64,000 bases of DNA from CANNBR01 sp964604015 (GCA_964604015.1 CAZRXF010000012.1:186001-250000), one strand, 5' to 3'. Positions 26,206-35,887 are shown, numbered from the stretch's first letter. Notes: generated from the sequence alone by a model not told the origin. Program-made: numbers and translations.

Positions 26206-26690
26206 GATTGTTCCCTCATAGTTCTTGATTCATTTGCTTTTTCTTTGTACGAATTTTTTACATAAGCGCATGTGGCCCCTGTTACTGCTGCAAAATAAAG
26301 ATAGTAGGCAGGGACATTCCCTCGCGGAAAAACCGATGCTAAAGAATGGATCATCCCTGTTACAATCGCTCGATCAACAGAACAGCCGGTAGAGCATGAG
26401 GGATTTATTAAAAAGCCAGTCAAAAAAGAGGGGTCGATGAAGGTATTTATGCCGATACGCTTTGGGCCTACTGCGATACCAAGGATGTGATAAAGAACGT
26501 TTCTAGCTACAGCGCGCGTTATCTTGCATGTTAGCCCATTTCGTGTTCTTTGATAGAGCTGAGATGCCCCACTTTTGGCATACTTCAAAATTGCTTCTTT
26601 TGTAATTTTTCTTTCTTTAGGTGCCTCGCTTGCAAATAGCATTCCCTGGCATGTCAAAAAGAGTGAAAAGAGTACTAGAGTCTTACTCAT
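26202..26690 (-). CDS. Small exported membrane protein, unknown (162 aa)
   Basis: The start at 26690 is preceded by AAGGTTATTCCC. The signal peptide MSKTLVLFSLFLTCQGMLFAS is followed by a basic helix and two hydrophobic stretches. The arrangement VLYHILG-VGPKRI resembles FYYALPG...IPKERI in the upstream 158-residue protein, so the two may be distant paralogues. A Cys-rich loop (NPSCSTGCSVD) is unusual for an intracellular symbiont periplasm and could form a disulfide. Confidence 0.65.
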   Translation of the reverse strand: MSKTLVLFSLFLTCQGMLFASEAPKERKITKEAILKYAKSGASQLYQRTRNGLTCKITRAVARNVLYHILGIAVGPKRIGINTFIDPSFLTGFLINPSCSTGCSVDRAIVTGMIHSLASVFPRGNVPAYYLYFAAVTGATCAYVKNSYKEKANESRTMREQS

Positions 26691-26716
26691 GGGAATAACC
26701 TTTCTATCATTCTGAA

Positions 26717-27193
26717 TTAACAACGGCGCCTATTTGCCATCCATTCTTTTGTTTGCAATCCAGCAACAACTGCTAGCCCTGCGGCAATAGAAGTTTCTTT
26801 TGGCATAAAAGCAGTAAGAAGAGAGGCGATTAAAATAGAATTATTAAGAACCGATTGATCACCACCACAAAGGTTGTGTACTTCCCGTTGGTAGCGAGAC
26901 GTAATCAGAGTCAAAGCTGCTGTAGTGGCAATACACGATGGAATACGTTCTTTCGGAATAATCAGAAACTTTGAAAGAAATCCTGGGAGTGCATAGTAAA
27001 AAACGCCATTCGAGATCCTCATACTGATGTATTGTCCAACAGCTCGAGTAGCAGTCGTTTTAACCGAGTTCCACCAAGTAGGATTTTTTGAGGGCATAGG
27101 CATCTGCTGAGGAGCCGCCCCGTGAGCAGAAAAAGAGAGTGCCAAAGCACAGAAAAGATTGAGCGCTAAAAAGCGCAAAGACATTGTTTTCAT
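26717..27193 (-). CDS. Small exported membrane protein, unknown (158 aa)
   Basis: The start at 27193 has GGAGGTTATACC immediately upstream. The signal peptide is MKTMSLRFLALNLFCALALSFSAHG. The mature part has a Trp-rich start (NPTWWNSVK), two or three hydrophobic helices and a basic C-terminus (ANRRRC). It is the first gene of the eight-gene minus-strand run. Distant similarity to the next gene; no family is recognised. Confidence 0.65.
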   Translation of the reverse strand: MKTMSLRFLALNLFCALALSFSAHGAAPQQMPMPSKNPTWWNSVKTTATRAVGQYISMRISNGVFYYALPGFLSKFLIIPKERIPSCIATTAALTLITSRYQREVHNLCGGDQSVLNNSILIASLLTAFMPKETSIAAGLAVVAGLQTKEWMANRRRC

Positions 27194-27414
27194 TGGTATA
27201 ACCTCCACACCATTCACCATCTGTTTCAGACGTTTGTAACGACAGTTTGTGCTGGCATCACGTATAACCTTCTTTACGTCCTTCTGGTGAATTGACTCTT
27301 TTCAGTATAAAGAAAGCGTCTGGATCGGCAAGAGCCTGCGATTTAAGCCTAAATAAGGTTAATAGATCGATGGAGGCGAGCTTAAAGAGGGGTTTGTGGT
27401 AGGGCAAAAAAGGG

Positions 27415-27491
27415 AAAAATAGGCAAAAAAAAGAGGATCGCGGACGACCCTCTAAATTTGGTTGCGGGGGCTGGATTTGAACCAGCGACCT
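27415..27491 (-). repeat. Duplicate of tRNA-fMet 3' part plus its terminator
   Basis: This stretch repeats 27637-27714 with only three differences. It contains the T arm, 3' acceptor strand and CCA of the initiator tRNA (27459-27491) and the following terminator hairpin. Upstream of the T arm (27492-27600) the sequence does not form a D or anticodon arm, so it is not a second tRNA. In the terminator stem, one C-G pair is T-A here, so the hairpin is intact in both copies. Confidence 0.85.
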
Positions 27492-27646
27492 GCCCGACGT
27501 CGCTCGGCCCGCTGGAGCGGTAGAGCTATGTCGTGGCACCACGCCTTAGCCTTTGGCGGCGGCGGGTGGGTTATGAATGTAGCGTAGCGAGTTGCGGATG
27601 ATCAGCGTCTTTTAAAATAGGATCCAAGATGGGTGCAAAAAATAGG

Positions 27647-27675
27647 CAAAAAAAAGAGGACCGCGAACGGCCCTC
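27647..27675 (-). terminator. Terminator of tRNA-fMet
   Basis: On the minus strand GAGGGCCG, loop TTCG, CGGTCCTC is followed by eight Ts. It starts a few bases after the CCA end of the tRNA. Confidence 0.85.
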
Positions 27676-27681
27676 TAAATT

Positions 27682-27758
<77 letters not shown>

Positions 27759-27875
27759 ATCATTTCAAATGAATTATCCCTATCGTACAAGGTATTCAGC
27801 TTTTGTCAATTGGCGAATTTTGAAAAATAAGCAACAGATGAAGAGATACATCATGCGTTTTTTAAAGACTGCTTT

Positions 27876-29411
27876 TTATCCGCGCCTTTTTTCAAGGTAC
27901 TGGTCGACCGAGCGGTACATGAGCGCTTCTTGAATATGAGGAACATCGATGATGTCTGTTCCTTCAAGATCGGCAATAGTGCGAGCAACCTTAAGAACTT
28001 TATGGTAGCCACGCATACTTAGGTGAAGGGCATCGAATACCTTTTTAATCAACTGTTCGGCTTTTTCGGTGACCTTACAATACTGATCAATCTGGTCAGG
28101 GGTCATCGTGGCATTTCGTTGTGTTGCTCCTGCAAAGCGTTGACGTTGTCGTGTGGTTGCGCGATCAACCAGCTGTTTAAGATCGGCAGAAGAAGTTGTG
28201 GGCCTGGTATCTTTTACCACATCGTATTCAATACTTGGAACATGAATTTGAAGATCGATGCGATCGAGCAAGGGGCCTGAAAGTTTTTCAAGGTAGCGGT
28301 CAACCTGTAGTTGACTGCACGTACACTCGCGTTTCTTGTCTCCATAAAAGCCGCACGGACACGGATTGAATGCTGCAACAAGTAAAAATGAAGCAGGAAA
28401 GGTGACCGATTGCTGTGCACGAGCAATGCATACTTCTTTGCTTTCAAGTGGTTGGCGTAATGCCTCAAGCGTTTGCCGTTTAAATTCGGTCAATTCATCA
28501 AGAAACAGGATTCCCTGATGTGCAAGACTTATTTCTCCTGGTTGAGGAAAGGTTCCTCCGCCAACGAGTCCTGCCTGAGAAATTGTGTGGTGTGGTGCCC
28601 TGAAAGGGCGTTCGGTAATGAGTGGCTTTCCCTGCAATTTTCCACTGATTGAATAAATCTTGCTTGCCTCCAGAACTTCATCAAATGTCATTTCCGGCAT
28701 GATGGTAGTAAGCCGTTGTGCAAGCATTGTTTTCCCTGCGCCAGGAGAGCCGATGAAAAGGATGTTATGTCCTCCTGCAGCGGCAATAAGAAGGGCACGT
28801 TTAGCATTTTCCTGCCCTTTTACTTGAGAAAAATCGATATCGTTTGTTCGCGAAGAAGTGGCGGGAATGAGTGGTTTTGTTGGTGTAAGGGAACGTTCGT
28901 GACGAAGAAATGCGATTAATTCGACAAGATGAGATACCCCAATCACTTCAATTGATGGTATGAACGAAGCTTCTTGTGCGTTTTCTTTAGGAAGAATAAT
29001 GCGTTTTTTTCCAAGTCGTTGTGCATCGTAGGCAATGGCAAGTGCACCCTTGACTGGTTTGATACTGCCATCAAGTGAAAGCTCTCCCAAGAAGATCGTT
29101 TCTTGCAGGAATTCTGTTGGCATGGAAAGCAGTTGTGATGCCTGTAAAATACCGATGGCAATAGGCAGATCGAAAAATGTTCCCTCTTTTTTAAGATCGG
29201 CAGGAGCCAGGTTGACGGTGATCTTTTTTTCAGGGAAGCGAATGCCACAATTTTTCAACGCTGTTTGAATGCGTTGACGACTTTCTTTGATGGCTATGTC
29301 GGGCAAACCCACAATGAAAAAATTAACCATTCCAAAGGCGATGTCGACTTCAACATCAACGATATACGCTTCAACCCCTATGGTTGCCGCCGAATAAATT
29401 TTTGTGTGCAT
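27876..29411 (-). CDS. comM: YifB/ComM family Mg-chelatase-like AAA+ ATPase
   Basis: The product has 511 residues. The N-terminal Lon-protease-like domain starts MHTKIYSAATIGVEAYIVDVE... and contains FFIVGLPDIAIKESRQRI, typical of YifB/ComM. The central AAA+ domain has Walker A GSPGAGKTMLAQR near residue 220 and Walker B GILFLDELTEF. A zinc-like Cys motif (FNPCPCGFYGD followed by ECTCS) and the C-terminal Mg_chelatase_C region (RGYHKVLKVARTIADLEG) complete the protein. ComM is a DNA branch-migration helicase that helps integrate transforming DNA in naturally competent bacteria. Isolated gene, no competence genes nearby. Confidence 0.95.
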   Translation of the reverse strand: MHTKIYSAATIGVEAYIVDVEVDIAFGMVNFFIVGLPDIAIKESRQRIQTALKNCGIRFPEKKITVNLAPADLKKEGTFFDLPIAIGILQASQLLSMPTEFLQETIFLGELSLDGSIKPVKGALAIAYDAQRLGKKRIILPKENAQEASFIPSIEVIGVSHLVELIAFLRHERSLTPTKPLIPATSSRTNDIDFSQVKGQENAKRALLIAAAGGHNILFIGSPGAGKTMLAQRLTTIMPEMTFDEVLEASKIYSISGKLQGKPLITERPFRAPHHTISQAGLVGGGTFPQPGEISLAHQGILFLDELTEFKRQTLEALRQPLESKEVCIARAQQSVTFPASFLLVAAFNPCPCGFYGDKKRECTCSQLQVDRYLEKLSGPLLDRIDLQIHVPSIEYDVVKDTRPTTSSADLKQLVDRATTRQRQRFAGATQRNATMTPDQIDQYCKVTEKAEQLIKKVFDALHLSMRGYHKVLKVARTIADLEGTDIIDVPHIQEALMYRSVDQYLEKRRG

Positions 29412-29617
29412 GTTATTCCTGCTTCATTTGTTTGTATAGTTTCATCTATAGCATGAAAGAAGTTGTTTGTGAAATTAAAATAATGTCTAGGTCAGTATAT
29501 TGCGAATGCGCATCGTCTGATGTGCTTTGCGGGTCGATATTTTAGAGTTATTTTTTTTGAAAAAATAGGGATAGGTCAGACATGCCAGGACATGGTAGTA
29601 GTTTTTAAAATTTAGCT

Positions 29618-29623
29618 TATAAT
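29618..29623 (+). promoter_or_regulatory. Possible -10 element for the 982-aa protein operon
   Basis: TATAAT lies 51 bp before the GTG start in an AT-rich spacer. No good -35 box is visible at the standard distance, so the promoter call is weak. Confidence 0.4.
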
Positions 29624-29673
29624 TGCTTACCTACAGTACTAATCAGACCAACAAAAAGTGATGAGGAGGGCAC

Positions 29674-32622
29674 GTGAGAGTGATGGTGCCAACCGTAGTT
29701 GTTATGCTGTTTGCTGTCTTTTCGGCACATGCAACGATTACGTATCAAGGAAATGGAATAACGGACGCGACCACCTTTGCTGGAAACAATGTGTTCGCTC
29801 ATGTTGCTGATGTGAGTGAGGTAAGCAGTTCCTTTTTTGTCGGACGTACAAGCCCGTCGCTTGTGCCTGGTGGCCAAGAAGGGCTTGGTGACTATGCAAT
29901 TAGTGTCGCTCGAGAAGGGCTTGATACGATGTTGCCCTATTCTCCCCCGGTAGCTCGTTTGAATGGAGTTGCAGATCAACCAAATCCGCTGTGGGGACAA
30001 AAAATTTCGCTTCTATCTTTGTATTCAGGGACAGTTGGTGCATTAAGCCCTACGATTGTAACAGCGGCAGCTCCACAAACTATTTATTGGAATGTATCGC
30101 ACCAAGGTGCTGACCCGTTTGATGTGTATTCGATGCAAAGTGTTCTTGATGCAAATGGAGCGGTAACATCAGGGGTGGTGGCACTTACAAGTGCAAATAT
30201 CAGAGAATCGGCAGGCGGTACTCAAATTCTGGGCAATCTCATTACGGCTCTTGTTGGTCCCAATGGAGGGACGTTTGGGGCTGTTGGATCTGGTATTGCT
30301 ATGCTTGGCCAAGGTCCGTCGTCATTGATTCAATATGCTGCTGTGCAAGGAGATTTGAATGTCCGAGCAGTGCCACTTGATGGGACTCAGTCGTATGTCA
30401 AAATTGGTACTAATGCGACTGTCACAGATACCGTAACTCCCGATGTGTATTTTAATACGGTAACGCAGCGGGTGTATGCATCATTTGCGGCAACCTGTAA
30501 TGGAGTTGCGGGTTCTGGAGCGCGTGGCGTAATTACCGGATATCTGAATCCCATTCAAAACGGAAACGCTATTCAATATGCGCTTGTGCCAACTGATTTT
30601 GCTCCGGCAGCTGCGTATACCGGTTTGGGGGCAACAGCAGTTGGAGGAGTAGAGACGCCTGGGCCAGTGCTTGTAACAACGTGGCCGAAGGTTCGAGGCA
30701 TTTGGACAAGTACGGGGTTAACCTATGGAATTATTGTTGGCGCAAATGAGACAAGTGGTTTTGATTTACACAGGACGGTGTCTGTTGTTCCGCTCGTTAA
30801 TAAGTCAGTAGATCCTTCTAATACAACATGGCCGACTGATCCGACACAAGGGGCAATGGCAAGTAAAAATATCAATGTGGGGGCAAACTTAAAAACATTT
30901 TTCAGTCAGCAGTACAGAGGCGTTTCGCTCTACATTGGACGAGGATTTCAAACTCCGGCAACGGCGCCTGGTGACATGCCGTTATTGGGTGAGGCTCCTG
31001 TGTGGGTTGGTCAGGCAGACGCGCCAGGAACGACCATTTTTGACATACAAACCTACAAAGACGCCGTTTTTGTAGCGGTTGATAGTGCTGGGCCAGGATC
31101 TCAAGCGTCGGGAGTATTTGCTTCGCAGGCACTTTTTGACGGGAATGCTGCCATCAAGGGATGGACCCCGTGGGTGCGTACTGCTACACCGACAACAGCA
31201 GGCAATACAATTTATGGTATAGGTTTTCAGCCAACAGTCGGAAAAATGTTCACTATGGAAGGGCCAACTCAATCGACAGTTGATACGGTGCTGACCACAA
31301 CCTGGAACCTTCCACGAGCCGATGGATTACTAGGGGGTACTGTTACTGCGCCACAAAATGGGTTTGCAGCATTGGTTGATGAGCAGTTTTGTCAGGGGAA
31401 TGGAGGCATTCAGGGAATTTTTGATTTTCCAGCCGCTACCCCAGAATTTTCTCAGGTGTTGGGTAACCGTTGTTCGTACATGATTTTTACTGGGTACCGT
31501 CGAGTGGTGATGGTGCAAACAAGTTCCGATGTTGTGAATGTGTTAACGCCAACTGTGGGTGATTTCAGTACCAACATGGAAATTTCAAACAATGGTCAGG
31601 TGACAACACCAGCAGGGGATGCACGTATTCTTTCAGTAGGTGGTGGTGCACTCGATACCATTGGCGCAATTACCAGTGCTGAACTAGTAACTGATGGTGC
31701 TGCGTTCAATTACCTCGTGGTGGCAGGCGTGGGAGGCATTGCTGTTCTGCAACCAGGATGGCCGCTTGCAGGATTACAACCAAACTTTGCAAATCTGCCT
31801 GATTCTGCGTTTACGGTGCTTGGGTCGTATAAAAATGTGAGAAAGTTGGTCAGTGATGGAACCAATCTCTATGTTCTGACGAACCAGACATTCGATAGGA
31901 TACCGGTTGCGCAATTAGCAGGTGCTACGATTACTCCGGTAACGTTAGCAACACCAGCGACGATGGGGCTTGCAGCGTATGGACAGTTTTCAGATGTCAT
32001 TATTTCTGCAAAGGTCGCGTTATTGGCAACAAGTCAAGGGCTCTTTACCACCGGAGTAGGAAAAGATGTTGCTGTTGCAGCAAGTGCCGCTGCGATGGGG
32101 TGGACGCAGGTAACGCTTCCCGAGTCACAACGTGCTGTTTCTCGTTTGCAGGCGCTTTCTCCTACGGGGCTACAAAATGGTTTTTCTAAAAACGATCTTA
32201 ACGCACACCCTGTTGGAGGGACGGTATACGTGTTAGCAGGCTCTGTAACGTATGATCTTGCATCTGTCTATCGTCTTGCCGTGCAAAGCACTGAAGGTGT
32301 TGCTGTTACGAATACAACGGTGCAAGTAATCCCGGATTATTTTGTTCAAAGTACTGCAAGTGCATTTGCTGCTCTGAGTGCGTATCGAAATTATTCAACG
32401 AATCTTGGTGCACTTATGACAGCTTCAGAATCGTCTCCTGACGGGGCACCTTCAGTTTTTGAAGTTATATATCCTCAACTGAGAACCGGGTTTGTACCAT
32501 GGCGTAATCAAAACCTTTCAGGAACAATTACCGGAGCTTCAGCTATTGGAAATCTGGTAAGAAATAGCGGAATGGGAGCTCTTATTTTCCCCACAAACAT
32601 TGGAATGAGAGTTCTTGAATGA
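29674..32622 (+). CDS. Large exported beta-rich protein (982 aa)
   Basis: The GTG start follows GAGGAGG. The N-terminus MRVMVPTVVVMLFAVFSAHA is a signal peptide. The rest is rich in Gly, Thr, Val, Ala and aromatic residues with no Cys clusters, and alternates short beta strands with recurring phrases such as GGALDTIG, TTWPKVRG and TTWNLPRADG, which suggests a beta-propeller or stacked beta-sheet protein. I do not recognise the family. Its stop overlaps the start of the outer-membrane barrel gene by four bases, so they are probably translationally coupled. A surface-exposed protein displayed by, or exported with, the barrel is the simplest inference. Confidence 0.8.
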   Translation: MRVMVPTVVVMLFAVFSAHATITYQGNGITDATTFAGNNVFAHVADVSEVSSSFFVGRTSPSLVPGGQEGLGDYAISVAREGLDTMLPYSPPVARLNGVADQPNPLWGQKISLLSLYSGTVGALSPTIVTAAAPQTIYWNVSHQGADPFDVYSMQSVLDANGAVTSGVVALTSANIRESAGGTQILGNLITALVGPNGGTFGAVGSGIAMLGQGPSSLIQYAAVQGDLNVRAVPLDGTQSYVKIGTNATVTDTVTPDVYFNTVTQRVYASFAATCNGVAGSGARGVITGYLNPIQNGNAIQYALVPTDFAPAAAYTGLGATAVGGVETPGPVLVTTWPKVRGIWTSTGLTYGIIVGANETSGFDLHRTVSVVPLVNKSVDPSNTTWPTDPTQGAMASKNINVGANLKTFFSQQYRGVSLYIGRGFQTPATAPGDMPLLGEAPVWVGQADAPGTTIFDIQTYKDAVFVAVDSAGPGSQASGVFASQALFDGNAAIKGWTPWVRTATPTTAGNTIYGIGFQPTVGKMFTMEGPTQSTVDTVLTTTWNLPRADGLLGGTVTAPQNGFAALVDEQFCQGNGGIQGIFDFPAATPEFSQVLGNRCSYMIFTGYRRVVMVQTSSDVVNVLTPTVGDFSTNMEISNNGQVTTPAGDARILSVGGGALDTIGAITSAELVTDGAAFNYLVVAGVGGIAVLQPGWPLAGLQPNFANLPDSAFTVLGSYKNVRKLVSDGTNLYVLTNQTFDRIPVAQLAGATITPVTLATPATMGLAAYGQFSDVIISAKVALLATSQGLFTTGVGKDVAVAASAAAMGWTQVTLPESQRAVSRLQALSPTGLQNGFSKNDLNAHPVGGTVYVLAGSVTYDLASVYRLAVQSTEGVAVTNTTVQVIPDYFVQSTASAFAALSAYRNYSTNLGALMTASESSPDGAPSVFEVIYPQLRTGFVPWRNQNLSGTITGASAIGNLVRNSGMGALIFPTNIGMRVLE

Positions 32623-33893
32623 TGAAAGATATCAGCATGCTAAAAAGACAGTTACTATTGAGCGTTTGTTTGCTTGGACTTGCGACAGAAGTACAAGCTC
32701 TCGCGCCGTTCAATCTCCTGCGTCCTTTTGATCCAAACTTCTTTCCTAACCATTGGACGGGACAAAAAGGACAATTTACTCCAACGCTTGCCTTCGGTGC
32801 TTCCAATCCACAAGGTCGAACAGGGACGGGCGATACCGTTAATGTTTTACAGACACTCTTTGGGACTCAAGATGCCTTGGCGATGCTCAAGGGATTTCCT
32901 CCCACATCACAACAAGCGCAACTGGGGCAACTTATTAACATCGATAACGATGATGGAGTTCGCGGGCATTTTGTCGTTACGGGTGATTTAAAGGCGCGGT
33001 TTGTAGGGTTCTTTACAGGGCGTTACAATTGGGAAAATGGGGCATGGGTTGGAGCCTCGCTGCCTGTTCTTTCTTTAAAAGTTGATAACGTGCAGTGGGT
33101 TGATCAAACACAGAATGTAACGCTTGATGATGCTTTGACCCATCAGTACTTGACTGATAATTTTGCTCAAAATGTTGCCACGCTCGGTAATGGTCTTTCG
33201 ATTGGTAATTGGAGCAAGGCAGGGGTTGGTGATTTTACGACCTACATTGGGTGGAGGCGTTCGTTTTATCAAGAAAAGCAATGGCTCAAGGAAGCGATTG
33301 TAAACGTTCGTCTTGGAGTTCAATTTCCAACGGGTGTTAAACGAGATGAAGATGTAGCAGTATCGCTTGCCTTTGGTAACGATGGTGCGTACACCTGTCC
33401 GTTTGGTGCTGGCCTTGATTTACGATTCAGAAACATTTTTTGGGCGGGTGTTGATGTTATGTTCATGAAGACGTTTAGCCATACTCGTGATTACCGCATT
33501 CAAACGGCTGCAACACAAACAAACTTATTGAATCTTGAAAGGACACTTGCTCGCAAGGAGTATGGGCTTACGCAATTTTTCAACCTGTATGTTGAGCCCT
33601 ATATCTACAAACAACTTTCTATTCGTTTTGCGTATGAGCACGAAAAGCATGGCAACGATAAACTGTTCGTGCTTTCTAACGACTGGTCATCGCTGGCAGC
33701 AAATACGGCAGCTATCTTGGAAGAGTGGACAACGCACGATCTGCTGATTCAACTGAAATACGATTGTGCCGATCCTAAGGGCGAGAATAATCGGTTCAAA
33801 CCCCAGTTCATGCTGTTTGGTAAGATGCCGTTCAATGGAAAACGTTCGTTACAAGTTTCATTGATTGGTCTCAACGCAACCTTCAGTTTTTAA
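32619..33893 (+). CDS. Outer-membrane beta-barrel protein
   Basis: The product has 424 residues from the ATG overlapping the upstream stop (ATGATG; an ATG at 32637 directly before the signal sequence is an alternative). The signal peptide is MLKRQLLLSVCLLGLATEVQA. The mature chain alternates hydrophobic and polar residues in many strands, is rich in aromatic residues and Gly, and ends in NATFSF, whose terminal Phe is the classic BAM-recognition signal of outer-membrane barrels. Transporter or porin activity cannot be told. Coupled to the 982-residue exported protein gene. Confidence 0.8.
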   Translation: MMKDISMLKRQLLLSVCLLGLATEVQALAPFNLLRPFDPNFFPNHWTGQKGQFTPTLAFGASNPQGRTGTGDTVNVLQTLFGTQDALAMLKGFPPTSQQAQLGQLINIDNDDGVRGHFVVTGDLKARFVGFFTGRYNWENGAWVGASLPVLSLKVDNVQWVDQTQNVTLDDALTHQYLTDNFAQNVATLGNGLSIGNWSKAGVGDFTTYIGWRRSFYQEKQWLKEAIVNVRLGVQFPTGVKRDEDVAVSLAFGNDGAYTCPFGAGLDLRFRNIFWAGVDVMFMKTFSHTRDYRIQTAATQTNLLNLERTLARKEYGLTQFFNLYVEPYIYKQLSIRFAYEHEKHGNDKLFVLSNDWSSLAANTAAILEEWTTHDLLIQLKYDCADPKGENNRFKPQFMLFGKMPFNGKRSLQVSLIGLNATFSF

Positions 33894-34498
33894 TAAATCC
33901 AGAACGTCGTGTACCACGGCTGTGGTGCTACCGTGACGTGGTGATGTTCCACGTATTGCACGTGGGTACGAGGCTCAGGGCGTCGTGCCGGTACCTCAAA
34001 GGTTCGTACCAGTTCTCGGTCAAGCCGTTCCCAATAGCGATGAACCTTTTCTGGTTTTGAAGGAAGTCGTGGCTTGGTAACGGTACCAAGCTTACGCGGA
34101 GTTCTTTTGCCTGAAATGGTGATGCTTGGTCTGATGACAAGAGAGTAAGAATCGCTTACTTCTTGTTTTGCAAAGGCAAGTACTTCATCGATAACTTCGT
34201 CATATTCTGAGGAACTGAAAGTAGCTTCATCGATTGTTTTTGAGCCGTGTTTAATTTTGACAGTAGCAGAATAGAGGTCGATGTCTTCCTGCTGCTCAAC
34301 GTAGTTTTTAGCATAATTGTCAGCTAAAAAAAGGCAGGAAAACAGTACCACAAGATTCATGATGAGCCATGCATCCGACACTGGTTCTGGTTCAATATAA
34401 CGAGTTTCAACGGTCGTCACACGCCATCCATATGCTGGTGTAGGTGCGCAAAAAGTTAAAAATGCTAACAAAAGTGGGGTGAAGCTCTTTGACTTCAT
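33890..34498 (-). CDS. Membrane protein of five-member paralogue family (member 1, 202 aa)
   Basis: The start at 34498 has AGGAAGG upstream. A signal peptide (MKSKSFTPLLLAFLTFCAPTPAYG) and a transmembrane helix (AWLIMNLVVLFSCLFLA) precede the family domain at about residues 75-165: YSATVKIKHGSKTI, then ATFSSSEYDEVIDEVLAFA, then LVIRPSITISGKRT and KPEKVHRYWERLDREL. The C-terminal tail is Pro/His-rich (VQYVEHHHVTVAPQPWY) and, unlike other members, lacks a second membrane helix. It is the last gene of the array and its end overlaps the convergent barrel gene by four bases. Function unknown. Confidence 0.75.
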   Translation of the reverse strand: MKSKSFTPLLLAFLTFCAPTPAYGWRVTTVETRYIEPEPVSDAWLIMNLVVLFSCLFLADNYAKNYVEQQEDIDLYSATVKIKHGSKTIDEATFSSSEYDEVIDEVLAFAKQEVSDSYSLVIRPSITISGKRTPRKLGTVTKPRLPSKPEKVHRYWERLDRELVRTFEVPARRPEPRTHVQYVEHHHVTVAPQPWYTTFWIY

Positions 34499-34580
34499 AG
34501 GGGTATCCCTTCCTAAAAGTGGCATAAAGTAGCCACTAGATAGGATATCGGTCTTTTGTGTTTTGTAAATAAAAAGCGGG

Positions 34581-35207
34581 CTAAGCTTTTTTACGTAAAC
34601 GACGACCAAGAGAAGCAAAAAAGAGAAGAGAAAGCCCAAAGAGAAACAGGGCAAGGAAACTTAAAAGACCATAGAGAACGTAGGTGTTCAAAGATGTCTG
34701 TGGAGCGTAATGGTCATAGGAAACAGAAGGGATCATCAGACAATCAATCAAGGCGTCGTGAGTGATATCCCAGTATTCAGCAACCTTTTCAGGAGTTTTA
34801 GGGAGCGAATACGTTACGATATTTTTAAGTTCGTAGACGTTCCAATCAGCTACCAGCATGATGCTTGGTTTGAAGACAAGGCGGAGTTTTGACGTTTGCT
34901 TCTGCTGAGCATACGCAAGAGCCTGCTCCATCACCTTACGGCATTGTGAACCGCTAAACGTTTGTTCTTTAATCGTTTTTACATGGCGTTTAATCTTGAC
35001 GGTGATTTGATAGGTCCTGATCCGTTCTGGCCGATCTACGATGTCTTTCGCAGTTGGATGCCATGATTGATAGAGGTAGGAAGCAACACTTCCTGCGCCA
35101 AGAAGATAGGAAATACCTGCAAGAAAACCAACAGGTTTAACTGTCTGAGGCGTTGCTAAGCCAAATGCGATGAGCGATGAGAGAAGGAATGATTTTACTG
35201 TATCCAT
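34581..35207 (-). CDS. Membrane protein of five-member paralogue family (member 2, 208 aa)
   Basis: The start at 35207 follows GGAGGT. N-terminal hydrophobic segments (MDTVKSFLLSSLIAFGLATP and FLAGISYLLGAGSVASYL) lead to the family domain at about 65-155: YQITVKIKRHVKTIKEQTFS, then KVMEQALAYAQQ, then LRLVFKPSIMLVADW and PEKVAEYWDITHDALI. A C-terminal membrane helix (LYGLLSFLALFLFGLSLLFF) ends in a basic RRLRKKA tail. The domain is predicted alpha/beta and would face the periplasm or cytosol between two anchors. Closest to member 1. Confidence 0.75.
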   Translation of the reverse strand: MDTVKSFLLSSLIAFGLATPQTVKPVGFLAGISYLLGAGSVASYLYQSWHPTAKDIVDRPERIRTYQITVKIKRHVKTIKEQTFSGSQCRKVMEQALAYAQQKQTSKLRLVFKPSIMLVADWNVYELKNIVTYSLPKTPEKVAEYWDITHDALIDCLMIPSVSYDHYAPQTSLNTYVLYGLLSFLALFLFGLSLLFFASLGRRLRKKA

Positions 35208-35887
35208 GGTGTACCTCCAACATGGTAATGAGGAGGGATCTTTACAAGAAAGTATCTTGAGATTTTTACGATTTCGCTTATGCATGCCTGTACCGCGTAA
35301 GTTGAAATGCCAAAAACCGTTCCCCATGCAGCAGCACGTTTTCCATACGTCCATCTATTTTTTGTTGTAACTTCAAAATGAGAGATAAGTTTTTCATCTA
35401 AAAAGGTGCGTTGTTTTTGCCCTTTGAAGGTAAGCTTTTTGAGTTTTACAAAGTTTCCCGATTGCAAAGAGAGAGCGGGCTGTACTACGAGAATTAGGTT
35501 TTGATCGATGTCATTTGCCCAGCTGCAACATTTTTTTATGACATCTTGATACTTCTTAGAAGAGAATGTTTGGACATGAACTGTTTTGGATCGTAGCTTA
35601 TTGCGCCTATTTGTAATGGCATGGGCATCGATGAAATACCGATCAATAGTGTGAGGGGCGGAGATAAAGTTGCGTGCATAGTCATGTCGTGTCGTGAATG
35701 CACGGATGAATTTTACGCCCGAGATGATCGAGATTGGGAGAGTGAGTGCAAGTCCCACAATATTGAGACGTAACGTTATAAGTTCACATGGGCAGAATGG
35801 ATACAGATAGTGCTCATGTGATAAGACCTGCGAAGAAAAAATGGAAAAGAGCGATGCAATCATCGCTACACGAAAAAATGACTTCAT
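35195..35887 (-). CDS. Membrane protein of five-member paralogue family (member 3, 230 aa)
   Basis: The start at 35887 follows GAGGTTATTCCC. The signal peptide is MKSFFRVAMIASLFSIFSSQVLS; a hydrophobic segment follows (NIVGLALTLPISIISGVKF). The family domain lies at about 95-185: SKTVHVQTFSSKKYQDVIKK, then LILVVQPALSLQSGNFVKL, then DEKLISHFEV. The end carries one more weak hydrophobic segment. The stop overlaps the next gene's start by 13 bp. Compared with members 1 and 2 the first strand of the domain is weakly conserved. Confidence 0.7.
   Translation of the reverse strand: MKSFFRVAMIASLFSIFSSQVLSHEHYLYPFCPCELITLRLNIVGLALTLPISIISGVKFIRAFTTRHDYARNFISAPHTIDRYFIDAHAITNRRNKLRSKTVHVQTFSSKKYQDVIKKCCSWANDIDQNLILVVQPALSLQSGNFVKLKKLTFKGQKQRTFLDEKLISHFEVTTKNRWTYGKRAAAWGTVFGISTYAVQACISEIVKISRYFLVKIPPHYHVGGTPWIQ

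Noticed and set aside
27459..27540. A second tRNA upstream of the tRNA-fMet copy
   Set aside because: The T arm and acceptor 3' strand are present, but no matching 5' acceptor strand, D arm or anticodon stem can be formed.
27258..27542. 94-codon minus-strand frame
   Set aside because: Runs through the duplicated tRNA-fMet 3' part and its terminator; no start signal.
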